A stretch of DNA of 64,000 bases from Mycolicibacter arupensis. GTDB lineage: Bacteria; Actinomycetota; Actinomycetes; Mycobacteriales; Mycobacteriaceae. Positions 20,031-33,361 of this stretch are shown piece after piece (within the stretch, counting starts at the first letter, position 1; every line of letters starts with the position of its first letter). The notes under the pieces were generated by a model, which saw nothing but the letters and a program-made list of their open reading frames with translations, did no database searches and was not told the DNA's origin. The stretch covers positions 1 to 64,000 of the forward strand of contig NZ_MVHH01000004.1 of NCBI RefSeq assembly GCF_002086515.1, in the 5' to 3' direction. The position numbers and the translations under genes are program-made.

Positions 20031-21038
20031 TTAGGCGGGCAGGCGGCGATTGAGCAGCAGCGCCGTGAACCCGGCCAGCGCCAGCACGAAGGCGCCCAGG
20101 CGCAGCCAGCCGGTGCTGGCCTCGCCGCGAATGGTCTCGAAGCCGATCTGGTCCTGCAGCGTGGCGTACACCTCTTTGAGCTGCTGCAGGCTCGAGGCGG
20201 TGTAGGCGCTGCCGCCGGAGAGGTCGGCGATCTTCTTCAGCGAGTCGTCGTCGACCGGCACCGGCTGACGCTGCTCGTTGATCTCCACGTAGCCGTAGGC
20301 CGTGCCGAACGAGATCGTCGACACCGGCACACCCTGGTCCTTGGCGGTGCGCGCCGCCGTGAACGCCCCCTTGGGGTTGTCGGGGTTGGACGGCACGGTT
20401 TCCTTACCGTCGGAGAGCAGCACGATCCGGGCCGGCGGCGGGGTGTCGCCGCCACCGATGACGGCGCCCACGGTGGCGATCGCCTGCAGCGCGGTGAAGA
20501 TCCCCTCGCCGGTGGCGGTGCGGTCCGCCAGCTGCAGCTTGTCGATGGCCGCCTTGGTCGCCTCACGGTTGGTGGTCGGCGAGGTCAGCACGGTCGCCGT
20601 GCCGGCGTAGGCGATCAGCCCCAGGTTGATGCCCGCGGTGAGTTCGTCGGCGAACTGCTTGCCGGCCTCCTGCGCGGCCGCCAGCCGGGACGGTGCGACA
20701 TCGGTGGCCCGCATCGACTGCGAGACGTCGATCACCAGCATCACCACGGCGCGGTTGCGCGGAATCCGGATGTCGTGGGTGGGTCCGGCCATCGCGACAG
20801 TGAACAGCAGCAGCGAGCTGACCAGCAGGACCGCCGACAGGTGGCGCCAGCGGGTCGGCGTCTTGGGCGCCACACTCTCCAGCAGTTCCATGTTGGCGAA
20901 CCGCAGGATCCGCCGCTGCCGCGCCACCTGCATCAGGATGTACAGCACGACCAGTCCCAGAACCACGAACAGGAACAGGAAGAACCAGGGGTGGGCGAAG
21001 CCCGACAAGGTCATCGGCCCGAGTAGCGGCAATGTCAT
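20031..21038 (-). CDS. VWA-domain membrane protein (BatA-like, Rv1481)
   Basis: This 335-residue protein has two N-terminal hydrophobic segments (residues about 12-32 and 58-76), a von Willebrand factor A domain (about 95-285) with the metal-ion site motif D-V-S-Q-S, and a final membrane segment (about 310-330). Its place after moxR1 and the DUF58 gene is the standard MoxR-DUF58-VWA arrangement, thought to act in folding or metal-dependent assembly of partner complexes at the membrane. The ATG at 21038 gives the same length as Rv1481. A longer in-frame extension upstream only mirrors the DUF58 gene. Confidence 0.92.
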   Translation of the reverse strand: MTLPLLGPMTLSGFAHPWFFLFLFVVLGLVVLYILMQVARQRRILRFANMELLESVAPKTPTRWRHLSAVLLVSSLLLFTVAMAGPTHDIRIPRNRAVVMLVIDVSQSMRATDVAPSRLAAAQEAGKQFADELTAGINLGLIAYAGTATVLTSPTTNREATKAAIDKLQLADRTATGEGIFTALQAIATVGAVIGGGDTPPPARIVLLSDGKETVPSNPDNPKGAFTAARTAKDQGVPVSTISFGTAYGYVEINEQRQPVPVDDDSLKKIADLSGGSAYTASSLQQLKEVYATLQDQIGFETIRGEASTGWLRLGAFVLALAGFTALLLNRRLPA

Positions 21039-21066
21039 AACAGACCTGTCTGTGTACGGGTCGAGT

Positions 21067-22044
21067 TCACGGCGTCCCCGCCAGCGCGCCGCGCCGGCGT
21101 GACTCGACGAATCGGACGATGTCGGCGATCCAGTCCCGGTCGGTCCGCAACCCCAGCAACGGCGCGCCGCAGCTGCGCAAGGCGCGCGCGACGTCCGCGC
21201 GGTGGGCCACCGCCGCCCGGGCGAAGTCATCGCGAAGCTTGGCGTCGATGGTGAATTCGCGGGTGACACCGGACTCGGTGTCCTGCAACACCACGTCGCC
21301 GACGTCGGGCAGTTCGACATCGCGCGGATCGAGGACCTCGATGCCGAGTACCTCATGCCGAGCGGCGACCGCCCGCAGGGGGCGCATCCAGTTGATCGGG
21401 CCCAGGAAGTCGCTGATGATGACCGCCATGCCCCGTCGGCGCTCGGGCCGGCGCAGCGCATCAATAGCCGCCGCCAGATCACCACGCACCCCGACCGGGG
21501 CTCGCGGAATGGTGGCGATGGTGCGCAGCAGGGTCTGCTCGTGGTTGCGCCCGGAGCGGGCCGGCACGCGCACGACGTTCTGACCGTTGGTGACCAGGGC
21601 GCCCAGCCGGTTACCGCCGCCACTGTTGAGGTAGACGATGGCCGAGGCAGCGGCCACCGCCAGGTCACGCTTCTCACAGGTGGCGGTGCCGAAATCCATG
21701 CTGGCCGACATGTCCACCACCAGCCAGGTCTCCAGCTCGCGGTCGGCGATCATCTGGCGCACGTGCGGGTGGGTGGTGCGCGCCGTGACCGACCAGTCCA
21801 TGCGCCGCACGTCGTCACCGGGCTGGTACAGCCGCGACTCCCCCGGCTCGGAACCGGGGCCGGGGATCAGGCCCAGGTGATCGCCGTGCAGCACGCCGTC
21901 GAGCTTGCGCTTGACCGTCAGCTCTAAGGTGCGCAGCGCCGCCGCGAGCTTCGGGTCGCGGATTCCTCCGCGCAGCATCGACGGCGGAGCGGTGCTGTTT
22001 CCGGGCGCCTGAGTCGATCCAGCCCCGGTGTCGGGGTCGCTCAC
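21067..22044 (-). CDS. DUF58 protein (Rv1480-like)
   Basis: This 325-residue soluble protein contains the DUF58 domain, with the signature [23 protein letters not shown] near residue 66 and a VWA-like fold that includes the [11 protein letters not shown] metal motif near 108. It acts with MoxR AAA+ proteins in a system whose client is unknown in mycobacteria. The GTG at 22044 overlaps the moxR1 stop by four bases (GTGA), so it is translationally coupled. The N-terminal 25 residues are low in complexity and likely disordered. Confidence 0.9.
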   Translation of the reverse strand: MSDPDTGAGSTQAPGNSTAPPSMLRGGIRDPKLAAALRTLELTVKRKLDGVLHGDHLGLIPGPGSEPGESRLYQPGDDVRRMDWSVTARTTHPHVRQMIADRELETWLVVDMSASMDFGTATCEKRDLAVAAASAIVYLNSGGGNRLGALVTNGQNVVRVPARSGRNHEQTLLRTIATIPRAPVGVRGDLAAAIDALRRPERRRGMAVIISDFLGPINWMRPLRAVAARHEVLGIEVLDPRDVELPDVGDVVLQDTESGVTREFTIDAKLRDDFARAAVAHRADVARALRSCGAPLLGLRTDRDWIADIVRFVESRRRGALAGTP

Positions 22045-23162
22045 CGACCGCCGGCCGCTGCCGCCGCGGTCGGGGCACCCGGTGCCGGCGAGTGCTGTTG
22101 CTGCTGCGGAACCGCGTTCACCTGGGGCAGCGGCACCGTCTGCAGCAGCCGGTTGATGACGATCTCCGGGGTGATCTCGTCGGCGAGTGCGTCGTACGAC
22201 AGCACCAGGCGGTGCCGGAGCACGTCCGGGATGACCTCGATGACGTCCTGCGGGATCACGTAGTCGCGACCGCGAACCAGGGCCAGTGCCCGGGAGGCGG
22301 TGATGATGCCCAGCGAGGCACGCGGCGAGGCACCGAACGACAACCAGTTCTTCACGTCGGGCATACCGAACTGCTCGGGCTGGCGCGTTGCGGTGATGAC
22401 CCGAACCACGTAGTCCACCAGCGCGTGGTGCACGAAGTTGTTGGCCGCCAAGGACTGCAGGCGCACCAGGTCGCCGGTGCTCAGGATCTGCTTGGGCTCC
22501 GGCGGGGCGACGCCCATCCGGTAGATGATCTCGCGCTCCTCCTCCGGCGAGGGGTAGCTGACGTTGATCTTGAACAGGAAGCGGTCGCGTTGCGCCTCGG
22601 GCAGCGGGTAGACACCCTCGTGCTCGATCGGGTTCTGGGTGGCCATCACCAGGAACGGGTTGGGCAGCGGGAACCGCTTGCCGCCGATGGAGACCTGGCG
22701 TTCCTGCATGACCTCCAGCAACGCCGACTGCACCTTGGCCGGCGCACGGTTGATCTCGTCGGCCAGCAGGAAGTTGGTCATCACCGGGCCGAGTTCGGTG
22801 TCGAACTCCTCGCGGCCTGCCCGGTAGATACGGGTGCCGATGATGTCGGTCGGCACCAGGTCCGGGGTGAACTGGATCCTGGCGAAGTTTCCACCCACCA
22901 CCTTGGCGAAGGTCTCCACCGCCAGGGTCTTGGCGACGCCGGGAACACCCTCGAGCAGCACGTGGCCCTTGGCGAGCAGGCCGACCAGGATGCGCTCGAC
23001 GAGCTGGTCCTGGCCGACGATGACGCGCTTGACCTCGAAGACGGCCCGCTCCAGCGCGTGTACGTCGGCGGCGAGCCCGCTACCGCCGACCGTGCCTGTC
23101 TCAGCACCGGCCGAGCCGGGGAAACCGCTGGCGCCCGCGGGCGTCCCATCCGATGACGTCAT
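22041..23162 (-). CDS. moxR1: MoxR family AAA+ ATPase
   Basis: This 373-residue AAA+ chaperone has Walker A in LLEGVPGVAKTLAVE near residue 66 and Walker B in LLADEINRAPAKVQSALLEVMQER near 125; Sensor 1 is in MATQNPIEHEGVYPLPEAQ. M. tuberculosis MoxR1 (Rv1479) is its orthologue. The ATG at 23162 is preferred over an ATG five codons upstream, because GGAGGA (23169-23174) sits at the right distance from it and would be inside the longer form. A glutamine-, alanine- and proline-rich tail follows the core. It heads moxR1-DUF58-VWA and lies 132 bases after ripB. Confidence 0.93.
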   Translation of the reverse strand: MTSSDGTPAGASGFPGSAGAETGTVGGSGLAADVHALERAVFEVKRVIVGQDQLVERILVGLLAKGHVLLEGVPGVAKTLAVETFAKVVGGNFARIQFTPDLVPTDIIGTRIYRAGREEFDTELGPVMTNFLLADEINRAPAKVQSALLEVMQERQVSIGGKRFPLPNPFLVMATQNPIEHEGVYPLPEAQRDRFLFKINVSYPSPEEEREIIYRMGVAPPEPKQILSTGDLVRLQSLAANNFVHHALVDYVVRVITATRQPEQFGMPDVKNWLSFGASPRASLGIITASRALALVRGRDYVIPQDVIEVIPDVLRHRLVLSYDALADEITPEIVINRLLQTVPLPQVNAVPQQQQHSPAPGAPTAAAAAGGR

Positions 23163-23294
23163 CGACAAATCCTCCACAAAGGTCGGTCAGACACAACTGC
23201 TTGCACGGCACGCGGCCGAGGGGCAGCGTTGTGCCCGCGTTCAACTATTCCAGGGTTCGCTGCATCCGTCGACGTAAGGGCTCGTCGGGAATGC

Positions 23295-23996
23295 TCAGTA
23301 CTCGATTATCCGGGTCAGGTACGGCGTCATTCCGGAGGTCCGGACCGGGCTGACCACCACCTTGCCTGCACTTCCCGAGGCCTCCAGCATCTTGCCGCCA
23401 CCCAAGTACATCGTGACGTGCTGGCCGCCGCCGGGCCCATAGAACATCAGGTCACCGCGACGGGCCTGACTGGGGGGAATGTGCCGGCCGGCGTTGTATT
23501 GATCGCCGGAGAACCGCGGGATCAGTACCCCGACGCCGGCGAACGCGTAGCGCATCAGCCCCGAACAGTCGAAGCCGACTGTGCCCGCACCCGAGTCGAC
23601 TCCCTTGCTCGGGCCGGTCAGCGATCCACCGCCCCAGGAGTAGGGCACACCCATCTGCGCGCCGCCGCGACGAATGACGTACTCGATGGCTTGCTTGCCG
23701 TGCACCCGCTTGCCGGGCGACACGTTGCCGGCGGCCTCGTCGCCGACGTTGAAACCCAGGCCGGACAGGAATTTACGGCCCAGATCCATGGTGGTCTGGG
23801 TGGCGTTGGCGGTGGCCTGCAGTGAGGCGTTGGCGATCGCCAACGGGTCACCAGGCGCACCGGCGCTGATCGTGGCCGGCAGCGTGGGGTCCCAGCCGGG
23901 GTCGGCCGCGGCCGGGGAGGCCAGGCCCAGCATCACAGGAATCGCCACCAGGAGCGATCCCACGAGGCGCGATAGTCGTAAGGAAATCTGTTGCAT
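23295..23996 (-). CDS. ripB: RipB-like NlpC/P60 peptidoglycan endopeptidase
   Basis: This 233-residue secreted hydrolase has a signal peptide at residues 1-31 with a hydrophobic stretch ending A-S-P-A-A-A-D. A linker follows, then the NlpC/P60 domain (about 115-233), with the catalytic cysteine in TVGFDCSGLMRYAF near 165 and a histidine in GGQHVTMYLGGG near 203. It cleaves the D-glutamate to meso-diaminopimelate bond in peptidoglycan stems and works beside RipA in cell separation. It starts 10 bases after the ripA stop and lacks the long coiled coil of RipA. Confidence 0.93.
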   Translation of the reverse strand: MQQISLRLSRLVGSLLVAIPVMLGLASPAAADPGWDPTLPATISAGAPGDPLAIANASLQATANATQTTMDLGRKFLSGLGFNVGDEAAGNVSPGKRVHGKQAIEYVIRRGGAQMGVPYSWGGGSLTGPSKGVDSGAGTVGFDCSGLMRYAFAGVGVLIPRFSGDQYNAGRHIPPSQARRGDLMFYGPGGGQHVTMYLGGGKMLEASGSAGKVVVSPVRTSGMTPYLTRIIEY

Positions 23997-24006
23997 TGCT
24001 CCGCCG

Positions 24007-25446
24007 TCAGTACTCGATGTATCGGACCACGAAAGGCGTCATACCGCTCTTGCGTACTGGTGACACCTTCACCGTCTGGCCCACGTCGGGGGCCTCCAGC
24101 ATCAGGCCGTTGCCGAGGTAGAGCGTCACGTGCTGACTGCCACCCGGCCCGTAGAAGATGACATCGCCGCGCCGCGCGAGCGCCGACGGGATCTGGCGCC
24201 CCATCTTGTACTGCGAGCCCGAGTAGTGCGGCAGCTTGATGCCGACCCCGGCGAACGCGTACAGAATCAGGCCGGAGCAGTCGAACCCGACGGTGCCCGA
24301 ACCGGAGCCGATCCCCCGACCCGGTCCCGCGGCGGTACCGCCGCCCCAGGAGTAGGGCACACCGCGCTGGGAAAGCCCACGGCGAATCACGTATTCGGAG
24401 GCCTGCTTGCCGTAGACCCGGGGAATCTGGCCGTTGTTGATACCGGTGGAGTCGGGCTTGGCCAGTCCGATGGACTGCAGGAATTTCTGGCCCAGATTGG
24501 CCGTCACCTGCGCCGAGGTCTGGGAAATCCCGAGCACCTGATTGATGACCGCGATCGGGTCACCGGGGACATCGGCGCTGGGGATCATCGGCAGGGTCGG
24601 ATCCCAGGGACCGTCCCACTGCGCGGGCTGACTGGCCGCCATCGGGCCGGCAACGGAAGCGCCGGGATTTCCCCACCGGTCGCCACTGGGGCCGCCGGGC
24701 GACGCGTGGCCGTCCTGAGGCTTGTCGTTGCCGCGGGCGGCGGCGAGCTTGGCCTGGGCCTGGCTGCGGCGCGCGGCCAACCGGTCGATCTCGCCCTGCT
24801 GCTCACCGAACTTGCGTTGGGTGTCGGTGAGGGCGGCCACGGCGGCGTCCTGGCTGGACTGCGCGTCGGCGACGGCCTGGTCGGCCTTCTGCTTGGCCAG
24901 CCGCGCGGCCGACTCCTTGTTCAGCTGTTCGGTACGGGCCCGCTTGAGGTTGTCCAGGGCCTGCTGCGAACTCAGCGCCAGAGACTGGCCGGCGGCGGCC
25001 GTGGCGATCATCTCCGACGGATTTGCCGCGGTCAGGTAGCTGTCCGAGGGACCGTTGACGTAGGTCGATGCGGCAAAGGTGTTGAAGCGGCGCTGCGCGG
25101 CGGCGATCGCCGCGTCGGCCTCGGCGATCGCCTGGTGGCCTGCTTCCACCTCGTGTTGGGCGGCTTCGGCGTCCTCGCGAGCGGTCTGCAGATCCACCAG
25201 GGCCTTGTTGACGCCCTCCTTCTCCTCGGCGATCTGGGCGCCCAGATTCTGCAGTTGCTGGTTGGCGTCGGCGACGTCGGCGATCAGGGCGGCGATACCG
25301 TCGGGGTCCTGCGCGGGCTGGGCCGTGGCCAGCCCGGGGGTGCCCAGCAGCATGGCGGCACTGAGCACAGTCACCGTCGCGGGCTGGGTCAAGCGGGTGG
25401 CCAGTCGGAAAGCAGAGCCATCGGAGCCACAGCGGATGCGTCTCAT
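24007..25446 (-). CDS. ripA: RipA-like NlpC/P60 peptidoglycan endopeptidase
   Basis: This 479-residue exported septal hydrolase, a partner of RpfB in daughter-cell separation, has a signal peptide (about 1-44, ending GLATAQPAQD), a coiled-coil inhibitory region (about 45-230) rich in A, E, Q and K, a proline/glycine linker, and the NlpC/P60 domain (about 360-479). The catalytic cysteine is in TVGFDCSGLILYAF and the histidine in GSQHVTLYLGNG. The ATG at 25446 gives M-R-R-I-R as in M. tuberculosis M-R-R-N-R; it follows GAGGAGA. An open frame 34 codons further upstream is not likely to be used. MtrA-like repeats lie upstream. Confidence 0.94.
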   Translation of the reverse strand: MRRIRCGSDGSAFRLATRLTQPATVTVLSAAMLLGTPGLATAQPAQDPDGIAALIADVADANQQLQNLGAQIAEEKEGVNKALVDLQTAREDAEAAQHEVEAGHQAIAEADAAIAAAQRRFNTFAASTYVNGPSDSYLTAANPSEMIATAAAGQSLALSSQQALDNLKRARTEQLNKESAARLAKQKADQAVADAQSSQDAAVAALTDTQRKFGEQQGEIDRLAARRSQAQAKLAAARGNDKPQDGHASPGGPSGDRWGNPGASVAGPMAASQPAQWDGPWDPTLPMIPSADVPGDPIAVINQVLGISQTSAQVTANLGQKFLQSIGLAKPDSTGINNGQIPRVYGKQASEYVIRRGLSQRGVPYSWGGGTAAGPGRGIGSGSGTVGFDCSGLILYAFAGVGIKLPHYSGSQYKMGRQIPSALARRGDVIFYGPGGSQHVTLYLGNGLMLEAPDVGQTVKVSPVRKSGMTPFVVRYIEY

Positions 25447-25550
25447 TCGGCTTGGTTCTCCTCGGACTCTTAGCAGGCGGCGCCGTGCTTCGGCCGGTGG
25501 CAAAAGCACAGAAACAACAGGGACAACAGCTGCGCCTTTTGAGACCATAC

Positions 25551-25568
25551 GTCACATAAGTCACTGGA
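25551..25568. promoter_or_regulatory. MtrA-like direct repeat, proximal
   Basis: The plus strand reads GTCACATAA then GTCACTGGA, a direct repeat of a nine-base unit beginning GTCAC. The MtrA response regulator of mycobacteria binds direct repeats of the GTCACAgcg type upstream of ripA and other cell-division genes. The site lies next to a minus-strand TATGGT (25544-25549) that could be the ripA -10. Confidence 0.4.
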
Positions 25569-25610
25569 GAAACGTTCGTAACAAACTACAATCGTGTAAT
25601 TGAGCTGGTT

Positions 25611-25627
25611 GTGACCATTCGGTGACC
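25611..25627. promoter_or_regulatory. MtrA-like direct repeat, distal
   Basis: GTGACCATTCGGTGACC holds two copies of GTGACC at 11-base spacing; on the minus strand this reads GGTCAC-N5-GGTCAC. It fits the direct-repeat MtrA box with a 5-base gap known in actinobacteria and lies about 165 bases upstream of the ripA start. Confidence 0.45.
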
Positions 25628-25699
25628 TTTTAATTTGCCGACGAGCACCGTCAGGCGGACAATAGTCGCCCAGATTCCAGATTTATGGAGGTATTGCCG

Positions 25700-26251
25700 C
25701 TAATCGGCGGCAGCGGTGCGTTCCGCGGCCAGTTTGCTGCGGCGCTGCAGAAAGCGGGTGCCGACGGCGGCCGCCGCCACCCCCACCAACAACACCACCG
25801 TCAGGCCCGTCCAGGGCAGATCGGGGGTGGTCAATTCATGCAGAAAATTCTGGGCCGACACCACCGGATCACCGGTTTTGGCGTGGTCCTCGGCGGCCTC
25901 GAGTTTGGAGCGGTGAAACTGTCCGCTGTAGCTGCCGACATAGTTGGTACTGACGACCAGCACCGTGGAATCCGGATAGTCGTAGCCGACCACGGTGGCG
26001 ACATCGCGCAGTGCGGTGTCCATGCCGGGGTTACGGGCGACTTCGACGATCTTGAGGTCGATGCCGTCTCGGCCCGCCTGCGCCACCACCTCGCGCAGTG
26101 CCGGCACATCGGCGGCCGGTGCGCTCACCCCGTCGGCGGCGACAGCAACCTTGACCAACGCCATGCAGTCATCGGGCGGGGTGGCGGGGTCCAGGCCGAC
26201 GGTGATGCAGAGCTCGCCGGGAATGTAGGCCGGCGGGTGCAGGATCGTCAC
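25700..26251 (-). CDS. small membrane protein, Rv1476-like
   Basis: This 183-residue protein is upstream of ripA. The first part (about 1-135) is soluble and contains PPAYIPGELC, PPDDCMALVKVAVAADG and an extended region with DYPDSTVLVVSTNYVG. One hydrophobic helix follows (about 148-168) and a short basic tail. The layout suggests a single-span protein with its tail inside. The function is unknown; its constant place beside ripA and ripB suggests an envelope role. The GTG at 26251 is chosen because TACCGT lies eight bases before it. A TTG at 26269 in the same frame is also possible; neither has a good ribosome site. Confidence 0.8.
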   Translation of the reverse strand: MTILHPPAYIPGELCITVGLDPATPPDDCMALVKVAVAADGVSAPAADVPALREVVAQAGRDGIDLKIVEVARNPGMDTALRDVATVVGYDYPDSTVLVVSTNYVGSYSGQFHRSKLEAAEDHAKTGDPVVSAQNFLHELTTPDLPWTGLTVVLLVGVAAAAVGTRFLQRRSKLAAERTAAAD

Positions 26252-26301
26252 GGTTGAAGACGGTATCAACCCCGGCCAAGTGAGGTGAACCTTACTTTAT
26301 A

Positions 26302-26317
26302 CAGGACAATCGTACTG
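26302..26317. promoter_or_regulatory. AcnR-type operator upstream of acn
   Basis: CAGGACAATCGTACTG fits the inverted repeat CAGNACnnncGTACTG described for the AcnR repressor of Corynebacterium glutamicum at its acn promoter. It is two bases upstream of a TAGAGT -10 hexamer (26319-26324), so binding would block polymerase. The TetR gene downstream of acn is the likely regulator. Confidence 0.7.
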
Positions 26318-26326
26318 TTAGAGTGA

Positions 26327-29218
<2,892 letters not shown>

Positions 29219-29232
29219 ACGGCGATCACCTG

Positions 29233-29796
29233 ATGCCCAGGGTCAGCGAGGATCACCTGGCGGCCCGGCGCCGTCAGATCCTCGATGGCGCACGGCGGTG
29301 CTTCGCCGCCTACGGCTACGACCAGGCGACGGTGCGGCGACTCGAACAGACGGTGGGCTTGTCGCGCGGGGCGATCTTCCATCACTTCCGCGACAAGGAC
29401 ACCCTGTTCTTCGAGTTGGCCCGCGAGGACGCCGAGCGGATGGCTGACCTGACCTCACGTGAGGGCCTGATCGCCGTGATGCGGGACATGCTGGCCGCGC
29501 CCGAACAGTTCGACTGGCTGGCGACCCGGCTGGAGATCGCCCGCAAACTGCGCCACGACCCGGAGTTCAGCCGTGGCTGGGCGGAGCGATCAGCCGAATT
29601 GGCCGCTGCGACTACCGATCGGCTGCGCCGCCAGAAGCAGGCTGGCCGGCTGCGCAACGATGTCGCGGCGGACGTGCTGCACTGCTATCTGGATCTGGTG
29701 CTCGACGGCCTGATCGCGCGACTGGCATCCGGCGAGGACCCGGAGCGGCTCTCCGCGGTCCTCGACCTGGTTGAAGACTCGGTGCGGCACAGCTGA
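29233..29796 (+). CDS. acnR: TetR-family regulator of aconitase
   Basis: This 187-residue TetR protein corresponds to Rv1474c. The N-terminal HTH (about 5-55) reads RRQILDGARRCFAAYGYDQ then GLSRGAIFHHFRDKDTLF. The C-terminal ligand domain has no recognisable small-molecule signature. It starts 14 bases after acn on the same strand, and the acn upstream region holds a site matching the AcnR consensus, so it probably represses its own operon in response to citrate or iron status. The M. tuberculosis and corynebacterial homologues were studied in that role; the ligand in this organism is not known. Confidence 0.9.
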   Translation: MPRVSEDHLAARRRQILDGARRCFAAYGYDQATVRRLEQTVGLSRGAIFHHFRDKDTLFFELAREDAERMADLTSREGLIAVMRDMLAAPEQFDWLATRLEIARKLRHDPEFSRGWAERSAELAAATTDRLRRQKQAGRLRNDVAADVLHCYLDLVLDGLIARLASGEDPERLSAVLDLVEDSVRHS

Positions 29797-29821
29797 TTTC
29801 GCGGCTAGGCCGGTTTCTGCA

Positions 29822-29879
29822 CCGAGCGTGCATTCAGATCGGGTTTCTCGGCGAAATCTCGTCCTGAGTGCACGTTCGG
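29822..29879. terminator. imperfect inverted repeat between convergent genes
   Basis: CCGAGCGTGCATTCAG (29822-29837) pairs with CTGAGTGCACGTTCGG (29864-29879) with two mismatches over 16 bases. The 26-base loop contains a further TTTC/GAAA pair. Placed between the ends of acnR and the convergent small HTH gene, it probably ends transcription in both directions. It also has the look of a dispersed intergenic palindrome. Confidence 0.5.
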
Positions 29880-29898
29880 CGACGTGCTCCCACGCGCG

Positions 29899-30111
29899 CT
29901 AGAGCGATCGCGCGCGGTGGTTGGGGCCACCGCGGCTGCGCATCGCCGCACCGGACTCCCGCAGCATGCTGTGCACCGACCCGTAAGAGCGTCCCGTCGA
30001 TGCCGCCAGGGTTCGGATACTCGCTCCGCCCTCGTAGGCGGTGCGCAACTCGACCAGCTGCCGATCGCGCTGCTTCTTGAGTTTCGCCGTCGTTGCCACG
30101 TCCCTCACCAT
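29899..30111 (-). CDS. small helix-turn-helix protein (Rv1473A-like)
   Basis: This 70-residue basic protein contains one helix-turn-helix: ELRTAYEGGASIRTLAASTG then R-S-Y-G-S-V-H-S-M-L-R-E-S, followed by an arginine-rich tail. The fold resembles the HTH of resolvases or small mycobacterial regulators, and a DNA-binding role is likely. The ATG at 30111 is chosen; a start 15 codons further upstream is possible, but its extra residues are low in information. It lies 78 bases after the ABC-F gene on the same strand. Targets are unknown. Confidence 0.75.
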   Translation of the reverse strand: MVRDVATTAKLKKQRDRQLVELRTAYEGGASIRTLAASTGRSYGSVHSMLRESGAAMRSRGGPNHRARSL

Positions 30112-30189
30112 CCCTCGCCGCCTTGACGGGTTCAGCGTAGGAAGGCGCCGCCCCAACCGGGCGACTTTGAGGGAAATGCCGCTGGCCCG

Positions 30190-31827
<1,638 letters not shown>

Positions 31828-31853
31828 GCGCGCGTACTCCTGTCGTGTTCGAG

Positions 31854-32675
31854 CTACTTATCGTCGGTGAAGACCGGTGGGCGCTTCTCGGCGCGCGCAG
31901 CGACGGCTTCCTCGAAGTTGCTGGTCAGCAGGCGCACGTAGAGCTGTCCGAGCCCCTCGGCCTGCATATGCCCCTCCAGACTACCGGCGTCGAGTCCGCT
32001 CCAGAGCGTCCGCTTGGTCAATTCGGCCCCCGGCCGAGAGAAACCGGCGATCCGCTCGGCCATGTCGAAGCAGGTCTCCAGCAGGTCCGGCTGCTCCACC
32101 ACGCGCGAGACCAGGCCGATTCGCTCGGCCTCGGCGGCATCGACGTCGCGGCCGGTGAGCATGATCTCGAAGGCCCGCGACGACCCGATCGCCCGCGGCA
32201 GCAGATAACTCAGACCCAGTTCGCTGGCGGTCAACCCATTGTTGATGCCGGCCGCCCGGAAGTAGGCACCCGACGCGGCGACCCTGATGTCGGCCGCCAG
32301 TGCCAGGCACAGGCCACCGCCGATCGCCGCCCCGTTGACCGCGGCGATCACCGGCTGGTGCAGGCGCCGAAGCCCCAGGATGATGTCGTCGAGCAGTTCC
32401 ATGGACCGCAGTCCGAACGTGGGCCGGGTCAGGCCCGCGACGTGCGGCACCGAGCCCGCGGACTTGTGGTCGGCGCCCGAGGAGAATCCCCGGCCCGCCC
32501 CGGTCAGCACCACCACCCGCACCGAGTTGTCGTAGCTGATTTCGGCCAGCATGTCGCGCAGCGGAACCATGACGTCGAATGCCATGGAGTTCATCCGCTC
32601 CGGACGATTCAGCGTGATCAGGGCGACGTGTGGACGCGGCCGCTCGACAAGGACGAACTCGGATTCAGAAGGCAC
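31854..32675 (-). CDS. echA12: enoyl-CoA hydratase/isomerase family protein
   Basis: This 273-residue crotonase-fold protein corresponds to EchA12 (Rv1472). The oxyanion-hole segments GFSSGADHKSA near 65 and NGAAIGGGLCLALAADIRVA near 118 are present. The first catalytic glutamate of classical hydratases, at the position in GGGCELA, is cysteine here (GGGLCLA), and the second lies in the altered run GLTASELGLSYLLPR. The true activity may differ from crotonyl-CoA hydration. The GTG at 32675 has a TAGCGT -10 six bases upstream, within the short gap after trx, so it can be transcribed on its own. Confidence 0.87.
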   Translation of the reverse strand: MPSESEFVLVERPRPHVALITLNRPERMNSMAFDVMVPLRDMLAEISYDNSVRVVVLTGAGRGFSSGADHKSAGSVPHVAGLTRPTFGLRSMELLDDIILGLRRLHQPVIAAVNGAAIGGGLCLALAADIRVAASGAYFRAAGINNGLTASELGLSYLLPRAIGSSRAFEIMLTGRDVDAAEAERIGLVSRVVEQPDLLETCFDMAERIAGFSRPGAELTKRTLWSGLDAGSLEGHMQAEGLGQLYVRLLTSNFEEAVAARAEKRPPVFTDDK

Positions 32676-32681
32676 CGATGC

Positions 32682-32687
32682 ACGCTA
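32682..32687 (-). promoter_or_regulatory. -10 hexamer TAGCGT of echA12
   Basis: TAGCGT on the minus strand is followed by six bases and the GTG at 32675; the transcript would be leaderless. Confidence 0.45.
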
Positions 32688-32701
32688 TCGCGTGCCGGTG
32701 A

Positions 32702-33076
<375 letters not shown>

Positions 33077-33146
33077 GACCGGGTCAACGCTCAGTTGTCC
33101 CGCGGTGTTCCCGGCTGCACACCGCGCTGATCTGGCCGGGAACGGA

Positions 33147-33173
33147 AGTCGCCGCCGTGGCTCGGCGGCGACT
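33147..33173 (-). terminator. hairpin after csbD
   Basis: AGTCGCCGCC (33147-33156) and GGCGGCGACT (33164-33173) are perfect 10-base arms around a 7-base loop. On the minus strand they follow the csbD stop by 18 bases and are followed by a weak T-rich run. It is a good intrinsic-type terminator for csbD that separates it from trx. Confidence 0.6.
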
Positions 33174-33190
33174 CCCTCTCACGGCAGCGG

Positions 33191-33361
33191 TCAGCGGAAC
33201 GTGTCCTTGATGTTCTCACCGGTCTTCTTGACGTTGGCCTTCAGCTGATCCTTCTTGCCTTCAGCCTCGGTGTCCTTGTCACCGGTGACCTTTCCGGCTT
33301 GTTCCTTGACTTTGCCGCTCGCGTTCTGCGCGGCATTTTTGGCCTTGTCGACGATTCCCAT
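33191..33361 (-). CDS. CsbD family stress-response protein
   Basis: This 56-residue, highly hydrophilic protein is rich in K, A, D and G. It reads M-G-I-V-D-K-A-K-N-A-A-Q-N-A-S-G-K-V-K-E then QAGKVTGDKDTEAEGKK, the CsbD signature. CsbD-like proteins are small, probably disordered proteins made under general stress. The ATG at 33361 follows AAGGGA by nine bases. It ends at a strong hairpin and is not joined to trx. The start of the variable stress-gene island is here; the genes I recall at this place in M. tuberculosis (ctpD, fadE15) are absent. Confidence 0.88.
   Translation of the reverse strand: MGIVDKAKNAAQNASGKVKEQAGKVTGDKDTEAEGKKDQLKANVKKTGENIKDTFR

Noticed and set aside
25447..25699. 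ydaO-type (c-di-AMP) riboswitch upstream of ripA
   Set aside because: Actinobacterial cell-wall hydrolase genes can carry one, but the conserved blocks could not be found in this 250-base leader.
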